In this document: piece after piece, positions 34,861 through 45,600 of the stretch
Position numbering within the stretch: position 1 is the stretch's first letter
How the letters are laid out: every line of letters begins with the position of its first letter
DNA from: Pseudomonas sp. B6002
GTDB lineage: Bacteria; Pseudomonadota; Gammaproteobacteria; Pseudomonadales; Pseudomonadaceae
Direction of reading: 5' to 3'
Length of the DNA stretch: 64,000 bases
Assembly (NCBI RefSeq): GCF_013385985.1
Contig: NZ_JACAOY010000004.1
Span: 93,216-157,215 of the forward strand
Position numbers and translations under genes: made by a program
Notes under the pieces: generated by a model
Told to the model about the DNA's origin: nothing
What the model saw: only the letters and a program-made list of their open reading frames with translations
Databases searched by the model: none

Positions 34861-37800
34861 ATGGGCGCACTGTGGCAAACCGATTCGACCAAGGCTGCGA
34901 AAGTACAAGGCAGTCCGGACACAGCGCCTTTACCCAAAAATAAACCCAGGCCCCGCTACGGCCGTCGGCTGTTCTGGCTGATCGTGTTGATGGGGTTGAT
35001 TGCCCTGGGCTTCGCCACCGCCAAAGAGATGCGCACCTCGCGTCTGCAAGCCCAGGAACTCAGCCGCCTGGCCCGCGACCTCACCTACCAGGTAAAACCC
35101 GGCGCCAGCGACGCCATGGTCTATCCGGGCGCCGGCCCGTTCGACCGGCGCCTGGGCTACAGCGACCTGGGTACGTTCCTGCCGCGTCTGCTCAAACGTG
35201 GTTATGTCATCCAGGCCCAGTCACGTTTCTCCCCGGAACTGATGGACTACAGCGCCAAGGGCCTGTTTGTGCCCTATGCAGAAAAAATCCAGGCCGGGCT
35301 GTCGATCACCGATTGCCGCGCGGTGCCGCTCTACCAATACAACTACCCACAACAGCTCTACGACAGTTTCGCCGCCATCCCGCCACTGGTGGTCAGCAGC
35401 CTTTTGTTTATTGAAAACCGCGACCTGCTCGACCCCGCCCAACCCCAGGCCAACCCTGCGGTGGACTGGCCACGCTTTGCCAAAGCCGCCTGGTCACAAA
35501 TCGCCAAGCTGCTGCACCTGCCCGGCCAGAGTACCGGTGGCAGCACCCTGGCGACTCAGTTGGAAAAGTATCGCCACTCACCGGACGGCCTCACGGTTTC
35601 AGGCAGCGAAAAACTGCGGCAGATGTTTTCCGCCGCCGTGCGCGCCTACCACGACGGCCCCGATACGCTGCCCGCCCGCAAGAACATCCTGCGCGATTAC
35701 CTCAACAGCGTGCCGCTGTCGGCGGTGCCCGGGCATGGCGAAGTGCATGGCATGGCCGAGGGTTTGCGGGTGTGGTACGGCGCCGATTTCAACCAGGTCA
35801 ACCAGGCGCTGCGCGGGCCGGTGAACGCCGAACAGGGCCTGGCCTTGCGCCAAGTGTTGTCGTTGATCATCGCTCAGCGTCGCCCCTCCCATTACCTGGC
35901 CAAGGGTCGCGATGAACTGGCGCAGCTCACCGACAGCCACCTGCGCCTGCTGGCCCAGAATGGCGTGATCACACCGGCGCTGTTAAAGGCCGCGCTGGCG
36001 AGTAAAGTCACCTACCGCGACTGGGTGCAGCAACCCACGGTGCAGCCCGTCGAAACCAACAAAGGCATCAGTGTGGCCCGCAGCCGCTTGGCCGCCTTGC
36101 TCGACCGACCGCTGTACGACCTCGACCGCCTGGACCTGTCCGCTACCACCACCTTGCAAGCGCAGTTGCAGGGCCAGGTCAGCGACTACCTCAAGCACCT
36201 GGCCGACCCCGACTACGCGCGCCAGCTCGGCCTGCTCGGCGAGCGCTTGCTCACCCCGGCCAGCACCGCCCAGGTCCGCTACAGCTTCACGCTCTTCGAG
36301 CTGACGCCAGACGGTTCACGGGTGCGCGTGCAAACCGACAACACCGACCAGCCCTTCGACATCAACGAAGGCAGCAAGCTGGAACTGGGCTCCACCGCCA
36401 AGCTGCGGGTGCTCACCACCTACCTGCAAATCATCAGCGAGCTGCACGACAAGCACGCCGCCAAAGCGCCCGCCGAGCTAAGAAAAGTCCCGGTGGACGA
36501 ACAAGACCGCCTCAGCCGATGGGCCCTGGACTACCTGATCCAGACGCCGGACAAATCGCTCGCAAAAATGCTCGACGCCGCCCTCGACCGTACTTACTCA
36601 GCCAGCCCCGGCGAGAGTTTCTTTACCGGTGGCGGCCTGCACCACTTCCATAACTTCCGCAGCCAGGACAACGGCCGCAGCCCCACACTGCGCGACGCGT
36701 TGCGCGAGTCGATCAACCTGCCCTTCATCCGCCTGATGCGCGACCTGGTGCGCTACGTGACCTACTCCGGCGAGAACAACAGTGCCGAGTTGCTCAAGGA
36801 CGACAACGACCCGCGCCGCCAGGAATACCTCGCCGGTTTTGCTGACCGTGAAGGCACCACCTTCCTGAGCAAGTTCTGGAAGAAGTACCAGAAGAAGGAC
36901 ACCCAGGCGCGCCTCGAAACCTTCCTCGACAGCCTGCGCCCTACACCGATCCGCCTGGCTGCCGTGCACCGCTACCTGCTGCCCAACGCCAGCCAGGAGA
37001 GCTTCAACCTGTTCGTGCGCTCGCACTTGAACGGGGTCAAAACCAACGAAAAGCTCACCGATGAGCGCCTGGAAAAGCTTTATAAAAACTACGGCCCCGG
37101 TACCTATGACTTGCCCGACCAAGGCTACATCGCCAAAGTCCATCCGCTGGATTTGTGGCTGCTCGGCTACCTGCTCAATCACCCCGACGCGACCTTCAGC
37201 GAGGTGGTCAAAGCCAGCCAGTTCGAACGCCAAGAGGTTTACAGTTGGTTGTTCAAGAGCCGCCATCAGAGCGCCCGTGACAGCCGAATCCGCACCATGC
37301 TGGAGATCGAGGCGTTCCTGGATATCCACCAACGCTGGCGGGCGGTTGGCTATCCGTTCGATCATCTGGTGCCGTCCCTTGCCACAGCCATCGGCAGTTC
37401 CGGCGACCGCCCGGCAGCGTTGGCCGAACTGATGGGCATCATCCTCAACGACGGTGTGCGCCCAAAAGTGCTGCGCATCGACACCCTGCGCTTTGCCGCC
37501 GATACACCTTATGAAACCCAAGTCGTCAACGACCCGGCACCGGGCAAGCAAGTGATTCCGGTAGAGGTGGCCCGGGCCTTGCGTGGTGCCTTATCCCAAG
37601 TGGTGGACGCCGGTACCGCCAAGCGCGTGGCCGGCAGTTTCAAGCTGGCCGACGGCACACCACTGGCCATGGGCGGTAAAACCGGTACCGGGGACAACCG
37701 CATCGAGGCCATCGGCGCCGGTGGGCGCATCCTCAGTTCCAAATCCATCAACCGTACCGCCACCTTTGTGTTCTACCTGGGCGAACACCATTTCGGCACA

Positions 37801-38001
37801 TTGACGGCGTTCGTCCCCGGTCAATCGGCCGAGCATTTCACCTTCACCTCGGCATTGCCGGTGCAGGTGCTCAAGGGCATGGCCCCCATCCTGATGCCGT
37901 ACCTGCAACCCGGCGACCACACCTTGTGCACGCCATCAGTCGACGCTGAAAAACAAGCGCCGGGCCAGGGCCAATCCGATCTGCGCGCGGCGGATCTGTA
38001 A
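34861..38001 (+). CDS. Atypical class A penicillin-binding protein (GT51 plus transpeptidase)
   Basis: This 1046-aa protein has a cytoplasmic N-terminus, one TM helix at about residues 37-54, a GT51-like region with motif 1 changed to FIENRDLL (near 185) and motif 2 GGSTLATQLEKY (near 226). It then has a transpeptidase domain with S511-T-A-K514, S617-I-N619 and K940-T-G-T. It should polymerise and cross-link peptidoglycan in the periplasm. It is longer than PBP1a/1b, and the 320-residue gap between SxN and KTG holds an extra domain-sized insert. Its end overlaps the convergent toxin-like gene by 66 bp. Confidence 0.83.
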   Translation: MGALWQTDSTKAAKVQGSPDTAPLPKNKPRPRYGRRLFWLIVLMGLIALGFATAKEMRTSRLQAQELSRLARDLTYQVKPGASDAMVYPGAGPFDRRLGYSDLGTFLPRLLKRGYVIQAQSRFSPELMDYSAKGLFVPYAEKIQAGLSITDCRAVPLYQYNYPQQLYDSFAAIPPLVVSSLLFIENRDLLDPAQPQANPAVDWPRFAKAAWSQIAKLLHLPGQSTGGSTLATQLEKYRHSPDGLTVSGSEKLRQMFSAAVRAYHDGPDTLPARKNILRDYLNSVPLSAVPGHGEVHGMAEGLRVWYGADFNQVNQALRGPVNAEQGLALRQVLSLIIAQRRPSHYLAKGRDELAQLTDSHLRLLAQNGVITPALLKAALASKVTYRDWVQQPTVQPVETNKGISVARSRLAALLDRPLYDLDRLDLSATTTLQAQLQGQVSDYLKHLADPDYARQLGLLGERLLTPASTAQVRYSFTLFELTPDGSRVRVQTDNTDQPFDINEGSKLELGSTAKLRVLTTYLQIISELHDKHAAKAPAELRKVPVDEQDRLSRWALDYLIQTPDKSLAKMLDAALDRTYSASPGESFFTGGGLHHFHNFRSQDNGRSPTLRDALRESINLPFIRLMRDLVRYVTYSGENNSAELLKDDNDPRRQEYLAGFADREGTTFLSKFWKKYQKKDTQARLETFLDSLRPTPIRLAAVHRYLLPNASQESFNLFVRSHLNGVKTNEKLTDERLEKLYKNYGPGTYDLPDQGYIAKVHPLDLWLLGYLLNHPDATFSEVVKASQFERQEVYSWLFKSRHQSARDSRIRTMLEIEAFLDIHQRWRAVGYPFDHLVPSLATAIGSSGDRPAALAELMGIILNDGVRPKVLRIDTLRFAADTPYETQVVNDPAPGKQVIPVEVARALRGALSQVVDAGTAKRVAGSFKLADGTPLAMGGKTGTGDNRIEAIGAGGRILSSKSINRTATFVFYLGEHHFGTLTAFVPGQSAEHFTFTSALPVQVLKGMAPILMPYLQPGDHTLCTPSVDAEKQAPGQGQSDLRAADL

Positions 38002-41000
38002 GGTCTGCACCGCACGGCCGCCCTGACCACTGCGCATTTGCGCAAATGCCAAGGCTTCGGCCTGCGCCTGGGCCTGTCGGCCGAGGCGCTCCTGCTCGGG
38101 GCTCTTGAGGTGGGCGGCGGTGAAATGATCATCCGGACCTTCACGCCGGGCGTAATGAAAATGCGCAAAACACACCGGCTTTGCGCTGTGCACGTCGTTG
38201 ACTGCGTACACCTGCAGATAGTCGTCGCGCCGGCCCTTCAGCGCCACCCGTGGCCCTTTGCGAACAATGCGGACTTCACCCTGGCTGTGCAGGAACGCCA
38301 CATCCTCCTGGCTGACGGGCCGCAACAGAGTGGCGCGAATGCGTGCGTTCAAGCCGGCTTGCTCCAACTTGGCCACTGCGGCGCGAAGCTGGGTTTCGGC
38401 GGCCCGCGCATTGGCCTGCTGCACGGCGGCCAGGCGCGTACCACCCGATTCACGCAACTTGCGCGCGATCGCATCGGCGGCCCAGGTCCGGCTGCGCGCC
38501 TCAGCCTGGAGCAACTCTTGAAGCGACGCCGGATCGTTAGCCCGTTCGACCATGCCTTCAACCCGGGAAATGGCTTTGTCCACGTCGTGCAACAACACCC
38601 CGGACTTTTTCATCAGTGCCCCCAGTTCGGGGTCCGGGCGCAAGGGTGCGGGGTTGACGCGCTGATCCCAGATGCCGTCATCGGCTTCGGTGAACGTACC
38701 GATCACACCACCCTCTGCGTCATGCACCTGTACCGTCTGCACGGTCATGGGTTCCGGGCTCAGGCGCGCGACCAAGAGGTCACGATTACGCGTACGAATG
38801 ATCTTGCCACCGCGACCAGCAGCTGCAGGTGCCTTGACCACGGACGATTCGCTGGCGTCAGGTTGCAACAGCGACTCCAACTGCGTCTGCACTTGCCGGT
38901 GCAGAGTGGCCAGCAATTCCTGCAGTTGTTGCAGATAATCAAGATCAAATTTTTCAGGTTCCATGGCACGCCAGAATTCGATGCGGTCATCGGTCTGCGC
39001 AAAAACGTGGTCAATGCTGTCGAGCAGCTCGACGCGTTCGGTAGACCCGGCACTCAATTGCGGTAGATCGGCAAAGGCGCGGCTGGCCCACCGGGCGCGG
39101 TCAACCGTGGCACTCAGGTTCGCGTAGAAATCGTCCTCCAGAAACGGGCTTGGCACATCGATGGCAATGCCCCACAACGTAGTCAGTTGCAGGGATTGCA
39201 GGTCTGCTACCGATGGACGCACGGGCATGACGTTGGCCAACGCCTGGGCTTTGTCCCGGCCGACGCGCGGCACCCCACGCAGTTCCTCAAGGTAGCGCTG
39301 CTCCAGCATGCGCCAACGAATGGCGCTGTCGTGGATCGCCGCCAGCTCACGCATGCCCTTTTTCAGTTCCGTATGGCCAGATGCCTGTGGGTCGGTTTGC
39401 AACGTTTCCAGCAGTGGCCGCAGGCGCTCATTACCCTCTTGCAATTGCCTGCGCACCATCGCATCCAGTAACTGCGTGGTCAGCACGGTCGACTCCAACA
39501 CCTCGCTCAACTCCTCCTCATAACGCGGCCTGGGCGCCAGCTCGCGCAATTGTCGTAACAAGTGCAACTCGTCCTGGCAAAACTGCAGCTTTTCCGTCAA
39601 TGCCTTGAAATAACGGGACTTGAGCTGGCTACGTTGGCGTTCATCCACCACGCCCTCAGGCCCGTTGACCAGGCTGCGTGCGACTTCCAGGCTGGCTTGG
39701 GCGCGCGCGCGATCACGCCGAGCCTGTTGGTAGTGCTGTTCCAACTGCGGGCGCTGGTCGGCGGTCACTTGCGCAGCCCTATCACTGGCGCCACCGCTCA
39801 AGCGCAGTTGCAGGTCCAGATCCCAGCGGCCCTGGCCAAGGTGCTTGAGCCAGGGCCCGGGACGGCTGCCATCAGCACTGATGACCCTGACCCGCCCGCG
39901 CTCCACCCTTACCCGGAACTGCTGGCCACGGACCAGCGCCTGCCATTGGTTTGCACTGTGCAACAAACCTTGCCAGGGCCCGGAGGTTTCGGCGCCAGGC
40001 AACAACGCCGGCCAGGGCTCGGCGAAGGTTTTCACACTCAAGGCCCGCAGCCGCGCTGCAAGCTCCGGGGTCAGGGTATGACGTGCATTGGCCCACCCTG
40101 CCGGGGCGGTGAACTGCGCGGGTGGCGGGATGCGAACAGGCGGCAACGGCGCCGGCTCGACAGCCGCCAAGGAGCCGAAAGCAACATGTTCCAGTTCGAG
40201 GGGGTGCTGCGCATCATGGGGCGCTGCCTGGTGCGCAATGACGACCATCAGGTTGGCCAGCAGGTCGACCAACGCGGCATTTCTTGCCTGAGGGTCAGCA
40301 TTGTGCAGCCCCGCCATGTCCTGCTGCGCGCTGTCGATCAGTTGCACCAGCCACGCAGCCAACATCAGCGGCCCGCTTAGCAAAGGCTGCACGATGCCAA
40401 ACAGCAGCCACCCCAACTGTTTGAAACCGGCCCAGCGTTGCTCGGTATTCGAGAGGGTTTGCCGGTCCGCCAGGGTCACCAGCGCCCGGGCCATGGCGCT
40501 GAACAACTGCGCGGCGGGGTCCGCCTCGGCCACCCGTTTGCTCAAGCGCGCAGGAGCAGGTTTTTCATAGGTGGCAAACTCATCGCCCGCCAGGAAATGC
40601 CGGATATGCGGCTCGCGAAAGCCCCCATTGGCGTACACCGCTTGACGCCTAGGTTCCAACCAAGTCAACACGCTGTCCTGCAAGGGGCCTGGACGCGCGA
40701 TAGCATCGAGCAGGTCGGGCAGCGACGCGTATTGCTGCAACACCGGGGTGTACAGCGGGCGATACAGCACATGGGGACCAGCCTCGCCATCGGCAGGACC
40801 GAAGATGAACATATTGGCCACCTCGTCGGCGCCGGCCTCGGCAGAGGCCTTGAACGCCAGTGGCCACACCGTCATCGTTTGCCCATCGACTTGACGCTGC
40901 GTCTCGCCGGTTTGCAGTGCCGTCTGTACGCGGCGCACACCCGAGTGGGTCAGCCCATGCTCGCCCTTGAGGTGTGCCTCCAGCGCCAGCATCGGCAGCT

Positions 41001-42492
41001 GGATACGCACCTGCTCGCTGAACAACCTCCGACGCCTGGCCGCTTGTTCTGCGTCCTCCACCAGCTGCTTTTTCAGCAACGCCGGGTAGTGCTGGCCGAT
41101 ATCGACGTGGTTCACGCACGCCTCGAGCCACTCATACGTCAGCCATGTGGGTGCCGCGTTGCCGTTGAGGGTGATGGTCTTGAGCGTGGCGTTGAACCCG
41201 CCGAGGCGTTCCAGGGCCAGCTCGGTCAGGCTGACATCAAGGGTTTGCACTTCTCCGGCAACAAATCCTCCCGGTACAGGCACAGCAGCAGCGATCACCC
41301 GGCTGAAGGTCAACCGGATATCACCGGGAGCGAGCTTGCCGGCCTGGGGGTGCCTGGCCAGGCACGCCCCCAAGCGCTCATCGGCATAGGCTTGCAAGGT
41401 GGGAATACCCTCAAGAAAATCCAGTGCGCCACTGTGCTGCCTGGCCAGCACCGAGGCCTGGAGCAGTTGCGCGCACAGCACGGCATCCTCCTGCGGTGCC
41501 TGTGCCAGCCATAACGGCAACTGTTCGAACAGGCGTTGCTGGCGCGTATTCAGGCTCGGCACAAACCAGCGCCGGCTGTCGGTGATGATGTCCAACATGG
41601 CCCGGTAATCGTGCGCCGTACGCGGCAACCGGGTGTCGATATGGGCGATCTCCAGCAACTGGCGCTCCAGGTAACTGGCAGCCAGCGCATCGAACGGATC
41701 ACCTTGTACGGGCAGGGCAAACCATTGCCCGCCCGCCTCGCCAAGCAAGGGGCTGGTGTAGGCCGGCAACAGCGCCTGGACCTGATCCGGGTTGTCCAGC
41801 AGGTGAAGACCGCTGGCGGGGCTGAACAGCAGGGGGTGCCCGTCTTTGGGGGTAAACAGCAGCAGCGGCAAACTGTGTACGGATTGCCCTTGACGCAGAT
41901 GCAGAGTCTGCACGGTCAGCGTCTGGCTTTGGGCACTCCACTCACGCGTGGGACGGCGTGCATGCAATTGCGCTTTGGGAAAAAGCTCGGCAAACCGAGC
42001 CTGACTCATTCCAGGACGGGCAGGCGAATCGTATAGCATGGCCAGCAACTGATCGGACACATAGCCCCATCGCGTCATGTTCACTGGCAGCGATTCGCCC
42101 CACCAGGCTTGCAGGCGCCGCGAATAAAAATCTAGCAGTCTGGTACCACAGCGGTTGATCAGCACTTCCAACTCGGCGAGGCCGGGACCGGCCGGCTCAT
42201 AGGTTTCTCGCACGCGTTGAACCACTTGGTGCACGCCCTCTTCCAACAACGTTGGCCGGGCCGCCGCCAAACGTTCCAACAGCAGTTCGGGCAAAGAACG
42301 ATAGGGCTCGCCATCAGTGGCCAGGTAGATCCGGGCGGCGTTATACCTGTGTTCACCGAAGTGTACTTGCAGGCAGGCATCAGCACTGTCCTGCGCGACC
42401 GCCAACAACGACGGTCGCGGACTCAGCAGGGTTTGAATCTGCTCGACATGCCGTTGGCGCAAGGAAGTTGGGCGGTTATCGGAAGCGGTCAT
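37936..42492 (-). CDS. Large dermonecrotic-toxin-like protein (DUF6543-type)
   Basis: This 1518-aa protein lacks a Sec signal peptide. The N-terminal 650 or so residues have the character of the dermonecrotic-toxin domain annotated in many large Pseudomonas proteins (e.g. LPELLLERLAAARPTLLEEGVHQVVQRV; PARPGMSQARFAELFPKAQLHARRP). A hydrophobic segment follows near residues 690-720 (GWLLFGIVQPLLSGPLMLAAWLV), then a charged, coiled-coil-rich part (about 930-1150) and a C-terminal region of unknown type. It is divergent from the NEL-like gene and ends inside the PBP gene. Start: ATG 42492, with a weak ribosome-binding site. The name is by resemblance, and toxicity is inferred. Confidence 0.72.
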   Translation of the reverse strand: MTASDNRPTSLRQRHVEQIQTLLSPRPSLLAVAQDSADACLQVHFGEHRYNAARIYLATDGEPYRSLPELLLERLAAARPTLLEEGVHQVVQRVRETYEPAGPGLAELEVLINRCGTRLLDFYSRRLQAWWGESLPVNMTRWGYVSDQLLAMLYDSPARPGMSQARFAELFPKAQLHARRPTREWSAQSQTLTVQTLHLRQGQSVHSLPLLLFTPKDGHPLLFSPASGLHLLDNPDQVQALLPAYTSPLLGEAGGQWFALPVQGDPFDALAASYLERQLLEIAHIDTRLPRTAHDYRAMLDIITDSRRWFVPSLNTRQQRLFEQLPLWLAQAPQEDAVLCAQLLQASVLARQHSGALDFLEGIPTLQAYADERLGACLARHPQAGKLAPGDIRLTFSRVIAAAVPVPGGFVAGEVQTLDVSLTELALERLGGFNATLKTITLNGNAAPTWLTYEWLEACVNHVDIGQHYPALLKKQLVEDAEQAARRRRLFSEQVRIQLPMLALEAHLKGEHGLTHSGVRRVQTALQTGETQRQVDGQTMTVWPLAFKASAEAGADEVANMFIFGPADGEAGPHVLYRPLYTPVLQQYASLPDLLDAIARPGPLQDSVLTWLEPRRQAVYANGGFREPHIRHFLAGDEFATYEKPAPARLSKRVAEADPAAQLFSAMARALVTLADRQTLSNTEQRWAGFKQLGWLLFGIVQPLLSGPLMLAAWLVQLIDSAQQDMAGLHNADPQARNAALVDLLANLMVVIAHQAAPHDAQHPLELEHVAFGSLAAVEPAPLPPVRIPPPAQFTAPAGWANARHTLTPELAARLRALSVKTFAEPWPALLPGAETSGPWQGLLHSANQWQALVRGQQFRVRVERGRVRVISADGSRPGPWLKHLGQGRWDLDLQLRLSGGASDRAAQVTADQRPQLEQHYQQARRDRARAQASLEVARSLVNGPEGVVDERQRSQLKSRYFKALTEKLQFCQDELHLLRQLRELAPRPRYEEELSEVLESTVLTTQLLDAMVRRQLQEGNERLRPLLETLQTDPQASGHTELKKGMRELAAIHDSAIRWRMLEQRYLEELRGVPRVGRDKAQALANVMPVRPSVADLQSLQLTTLWGIAIDVPSPFLEDDFYANLSATVDRARWASRAFADLPQLSAGSTERVELLDSIDHVFAQTDDRIEFWRAMEPEKFDLDYLQQLQELLATLHRQVQTQLESLLQPDASESSVVKAPAAAGRGGKIIRTRNRDLLVARLSPEPMTVQTVQVHDAEGGVIGTFTEADDGIWDQRVNPAPLRPDPELGALMKKSGVLLHDVDKAISRVEGMVERANDPASLQELLQAEARSRTWAADAIARKLRESGGTRLAAVQQANARAAETQLRAAVAKLEQAGLNARIRATLLRPVSQEDVAFLHSQGEVRIVRKGPRVALKGRRDDYLQVYAVNDVHSAKPVCFAHFHYARREGPDDHFTAAHLKSPEQERLGRQAQAQAEALAFAQMRSGQGGRAVQTLQIRRAQIGLALARRLFFSVD

Positions 42493-42534
42493 CAGCAGGC
42501 TCTCGTCGGTTTCAAAACACCACGCTAGCCTCGC

Positions 42535-42550
42535 GCCAATCACGATTGGC
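42535..42550. promoter_or_regulatory. Inverted repeat between the two divergent toxin-like genes
   Basis: GCCAATC and GATTGGC are perfect 7-bp arms around a 2-bp centre. It lies in the 175-bp region that must contain both promoters, so a shared operator is possible. No known regulator motif is recognised. Confidence 0.5.
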
Positions 42551-42667
42551 ACTACACAGTTAGCATGGCGCTTACCGCGTTTTCAGACGACGCTTAACTA
42601 TGTAATTCAGATTACGCAGGTTGCCGACCTAACCTCCTGGCCTTGTTCTTTTTCAAGGTCTGCCGCC

Positions 42668-45600
42668 ATGCTTGCCCCACCTGCGGACAAAGGTCCGCAT
42701 CACTCACGGATACAGCAAAGTTTGCCCGCCTGGCTCAGTCAAACGTCTGTACACAGAGCCAAGGCGTTGCGCCAGGTCCCACCAGCGCTGTTCGTCAATC
42801 CCCCCGCCTCGCTCAAGACAGCCAACGCTCAGGCCTGGGCCAGGCAAAACTGCGTCGATCAGCGCCTCAAAAACCTGCAGGACGTGCATGCCTTTGCCGA
42901 GCCGCTGTTGGTCGGCGCCCTGAAAGCGAGGTATGGGTTGGACCTCGACGTGCGCGACACTCATCTATACCTGCATACCAGCAAGGGATGGCTGCTCAAA
43001 GGTAGCGTCAGCCGGACCGTGTCGCTGCTCGACGCAGCGCTGCACAACTTCGCACGCCACGAAACCTTCATTGATACCTCGTGTTACATCACCCGACCGG
43101 ACACCCGCCGACACTTCAACATCCTGCCCCTGCACCGTCAGATGAGCATCCAGCAGTTCATTGTGCTGTGCCGCGAACTGGACCTGGGAACGCGCTACCA
43201 GCAACATCTGCGTGAACACCTGTTGCCCAGGGACTCGCACTTATTGCAGCGCCAGGTTATCGCCAGCCAGCAAGCGATGCTCAATGCTGCAGCCCATCTG
43301 GCGCTGCATCGGGGTGAAATCGATGCAACGGTATTTCACCTGGTGCAACGTACGCTCAAGGGTGAGCGTGGTGTAATGCAGTTCTATCGTTTGCAGATGC
43401 TCGATACGGTGCTGACCGGCATTCTGTTGATCGCCGCTGACCTGGATAGTGCCAAGCACCCCTCCCCTGTGATCGTCTACATCCCTCACGACCCGCAGAC
43501 CCCGTTGAAGGCCTATGCCGATACACACGCCTTCATGCTCGCGCTCACCGCGCGCCTGCAAGATAACGACTACCGCACCTTCTTCAGCCAATTCGTCGAT
43601 CAACAACAACGCGGGCGCTTTTTCAGCACCCTGGCGCAACGTTTGAGCCACATTCAATACCACCCGCGTAAGGACGTCATCGATATGCGCCCGCCGTGGC
43701 GCGACACCCCCATCGAAAAGCCGCAACTGGCATTTGCCGCCGTGCGTATCGACGGCGAGCTCTGGACCTTTCTCTACCAGCGCAGCCTCGACAAGATCCT
43801 CAATGACGGACGCGAACTGGCTGTCTCCACCGCCGACGCCGACAGCAAGGCACGCTGGGCCTGGTGGGACAACGTCAGCCAATTGCTCAGCGATATCCTC
43901 AACGCCGCCTTGCTGGTCGCCACACCCTTTGTGCCGTTGTTGGGTGAGGTCATGCTGGCGTACACCGCCTGGCAACTGCTCGACGAAGTGGTCGAAGGTG
44001 CCTTGGACCTGGCCGAGGGCCAGGCGCTGGAAGCAACCACCCACCTGTTGGATGTACTCAACGAAATGGCCCAACTGGCCGCGTTCGGCGTGGCCACGAC
44101 GCTGGTGCCGTCGGCGTTCGTCAATCAGCTCAAGGTGATCGAAGTTCAGGGTCGCCAACGCCTGTGGCACCCCGACCCTGCCGTTTATGAGCAACACAAT
44201 GTGCAGTTGGCGCCGCAATCTTTACCGGATGAAGAGGGGCTGCACCTGCACGAAGGGCGTCACCTTCTGCCGGTGGACGGTCGGTATTACAGGGTCGAAC
44301 GTGACGAAGCCCGAGGCGGGCAATGCATAACGCACCCCACACGCGCCGATGCGTACGCGCCACCGATCCAACTGAACAGCACGCCCCGGGCCTGGACCGA
44401 TCAGCGCCGTCTGCGTGAGCTGGGTCCTTTCAGCCGTGAACAACAGCAGCAGATCCTGGCTGCCAGTGGGTTGGATCACGACACCTTGCGCGCGATCCAG
44501 ACCGATAACCCGCCAAGCCCGATACTGGCCGACACCCTCAAACGCACGCGATTGAACCAACAGGCCGGCGAACTGCCCATGCGCTTGCGCCAGGGCGAAC
44601 CGGTAGACGACGACACTTACTGGAGCCCGCATCTGGCGCTCGAACTGCCCGGCTGGCCGGTCCAAGTGCAGATAGCCGTGTTTGAAAGCGCCGATCTCAG
44701 CGGCGTGCCCATGCGCTTCGGCGCTCAAGATGCGAGCCGTACCCTTGATATCAGTCGCCACGACTTGAACCAAGGCAAGTTGCCTGAGCGACTGGCGAGT
44801 ACGCTTGCCCCACCAGAGCTGCACGCGCTGCTGGGCGAACTGCCCGTCGAGCGTCAGGCTTGCATTGAGGCCCTGCGCGAAAGACTTGCGCGACTGCTCA
44901 CGCAGCGTCATGCCTCGGTGTTTGACTACCTCTATCGCCACAGTGAAAACGCCGGCAGCGAACTCGCCGCACGGGTGCGAGAGGTTTTCCCAGACCTCCC
45001 GGACAGCGTGGTGCAGCATGTCCTGAGCCTGGCGCGTCCGGACGAACGAGCGATTCTGGAGACCGAACGACGCTTGCCGCTGCGCTTGAAAAACATCGCC
45101 CGTGAACTGCATTTACAAACCCGCACCGCCCGCGGCGTGCAAGGGTTCCATACACCGTCGATGCTGGACGCCAACACCGAACAGATGGTGCTACGCATCC
45201 TGCAGCTGCACAGCAATGCACTGGCGCACACCCGCATCGAAGTGCGCCCGCACCATCCTCGAGCCACCGTACGCGCCAGCGCCGGGCCGGCAGACGCCCG
45301 TCACATGCAGGCGCTGGTCAGAACCGATGGGCACTACCAGCTCTACGCGCAACAACGCCCGCTATCAGCGCCCTACAGCGACTTCTTCGAGGCGGTACTG
45401 CACGCGTTACCCGCCGGCGAACGTGTGGCACTGGGCTTCGACGCTGAGCACTTCAAGGCCTGGGTGGCGGAACACCTGCGCACTCCGGAGCAACGGCGCA
45501 CCGCGCTGGCCGGCGCCGAGACGGCCCCCACCCCTGCACGAGATACGCAGGTACTGCTGCAAAAACCCATGCTGCCGGTGCGCCAGTGGTTTTGCCAGTT

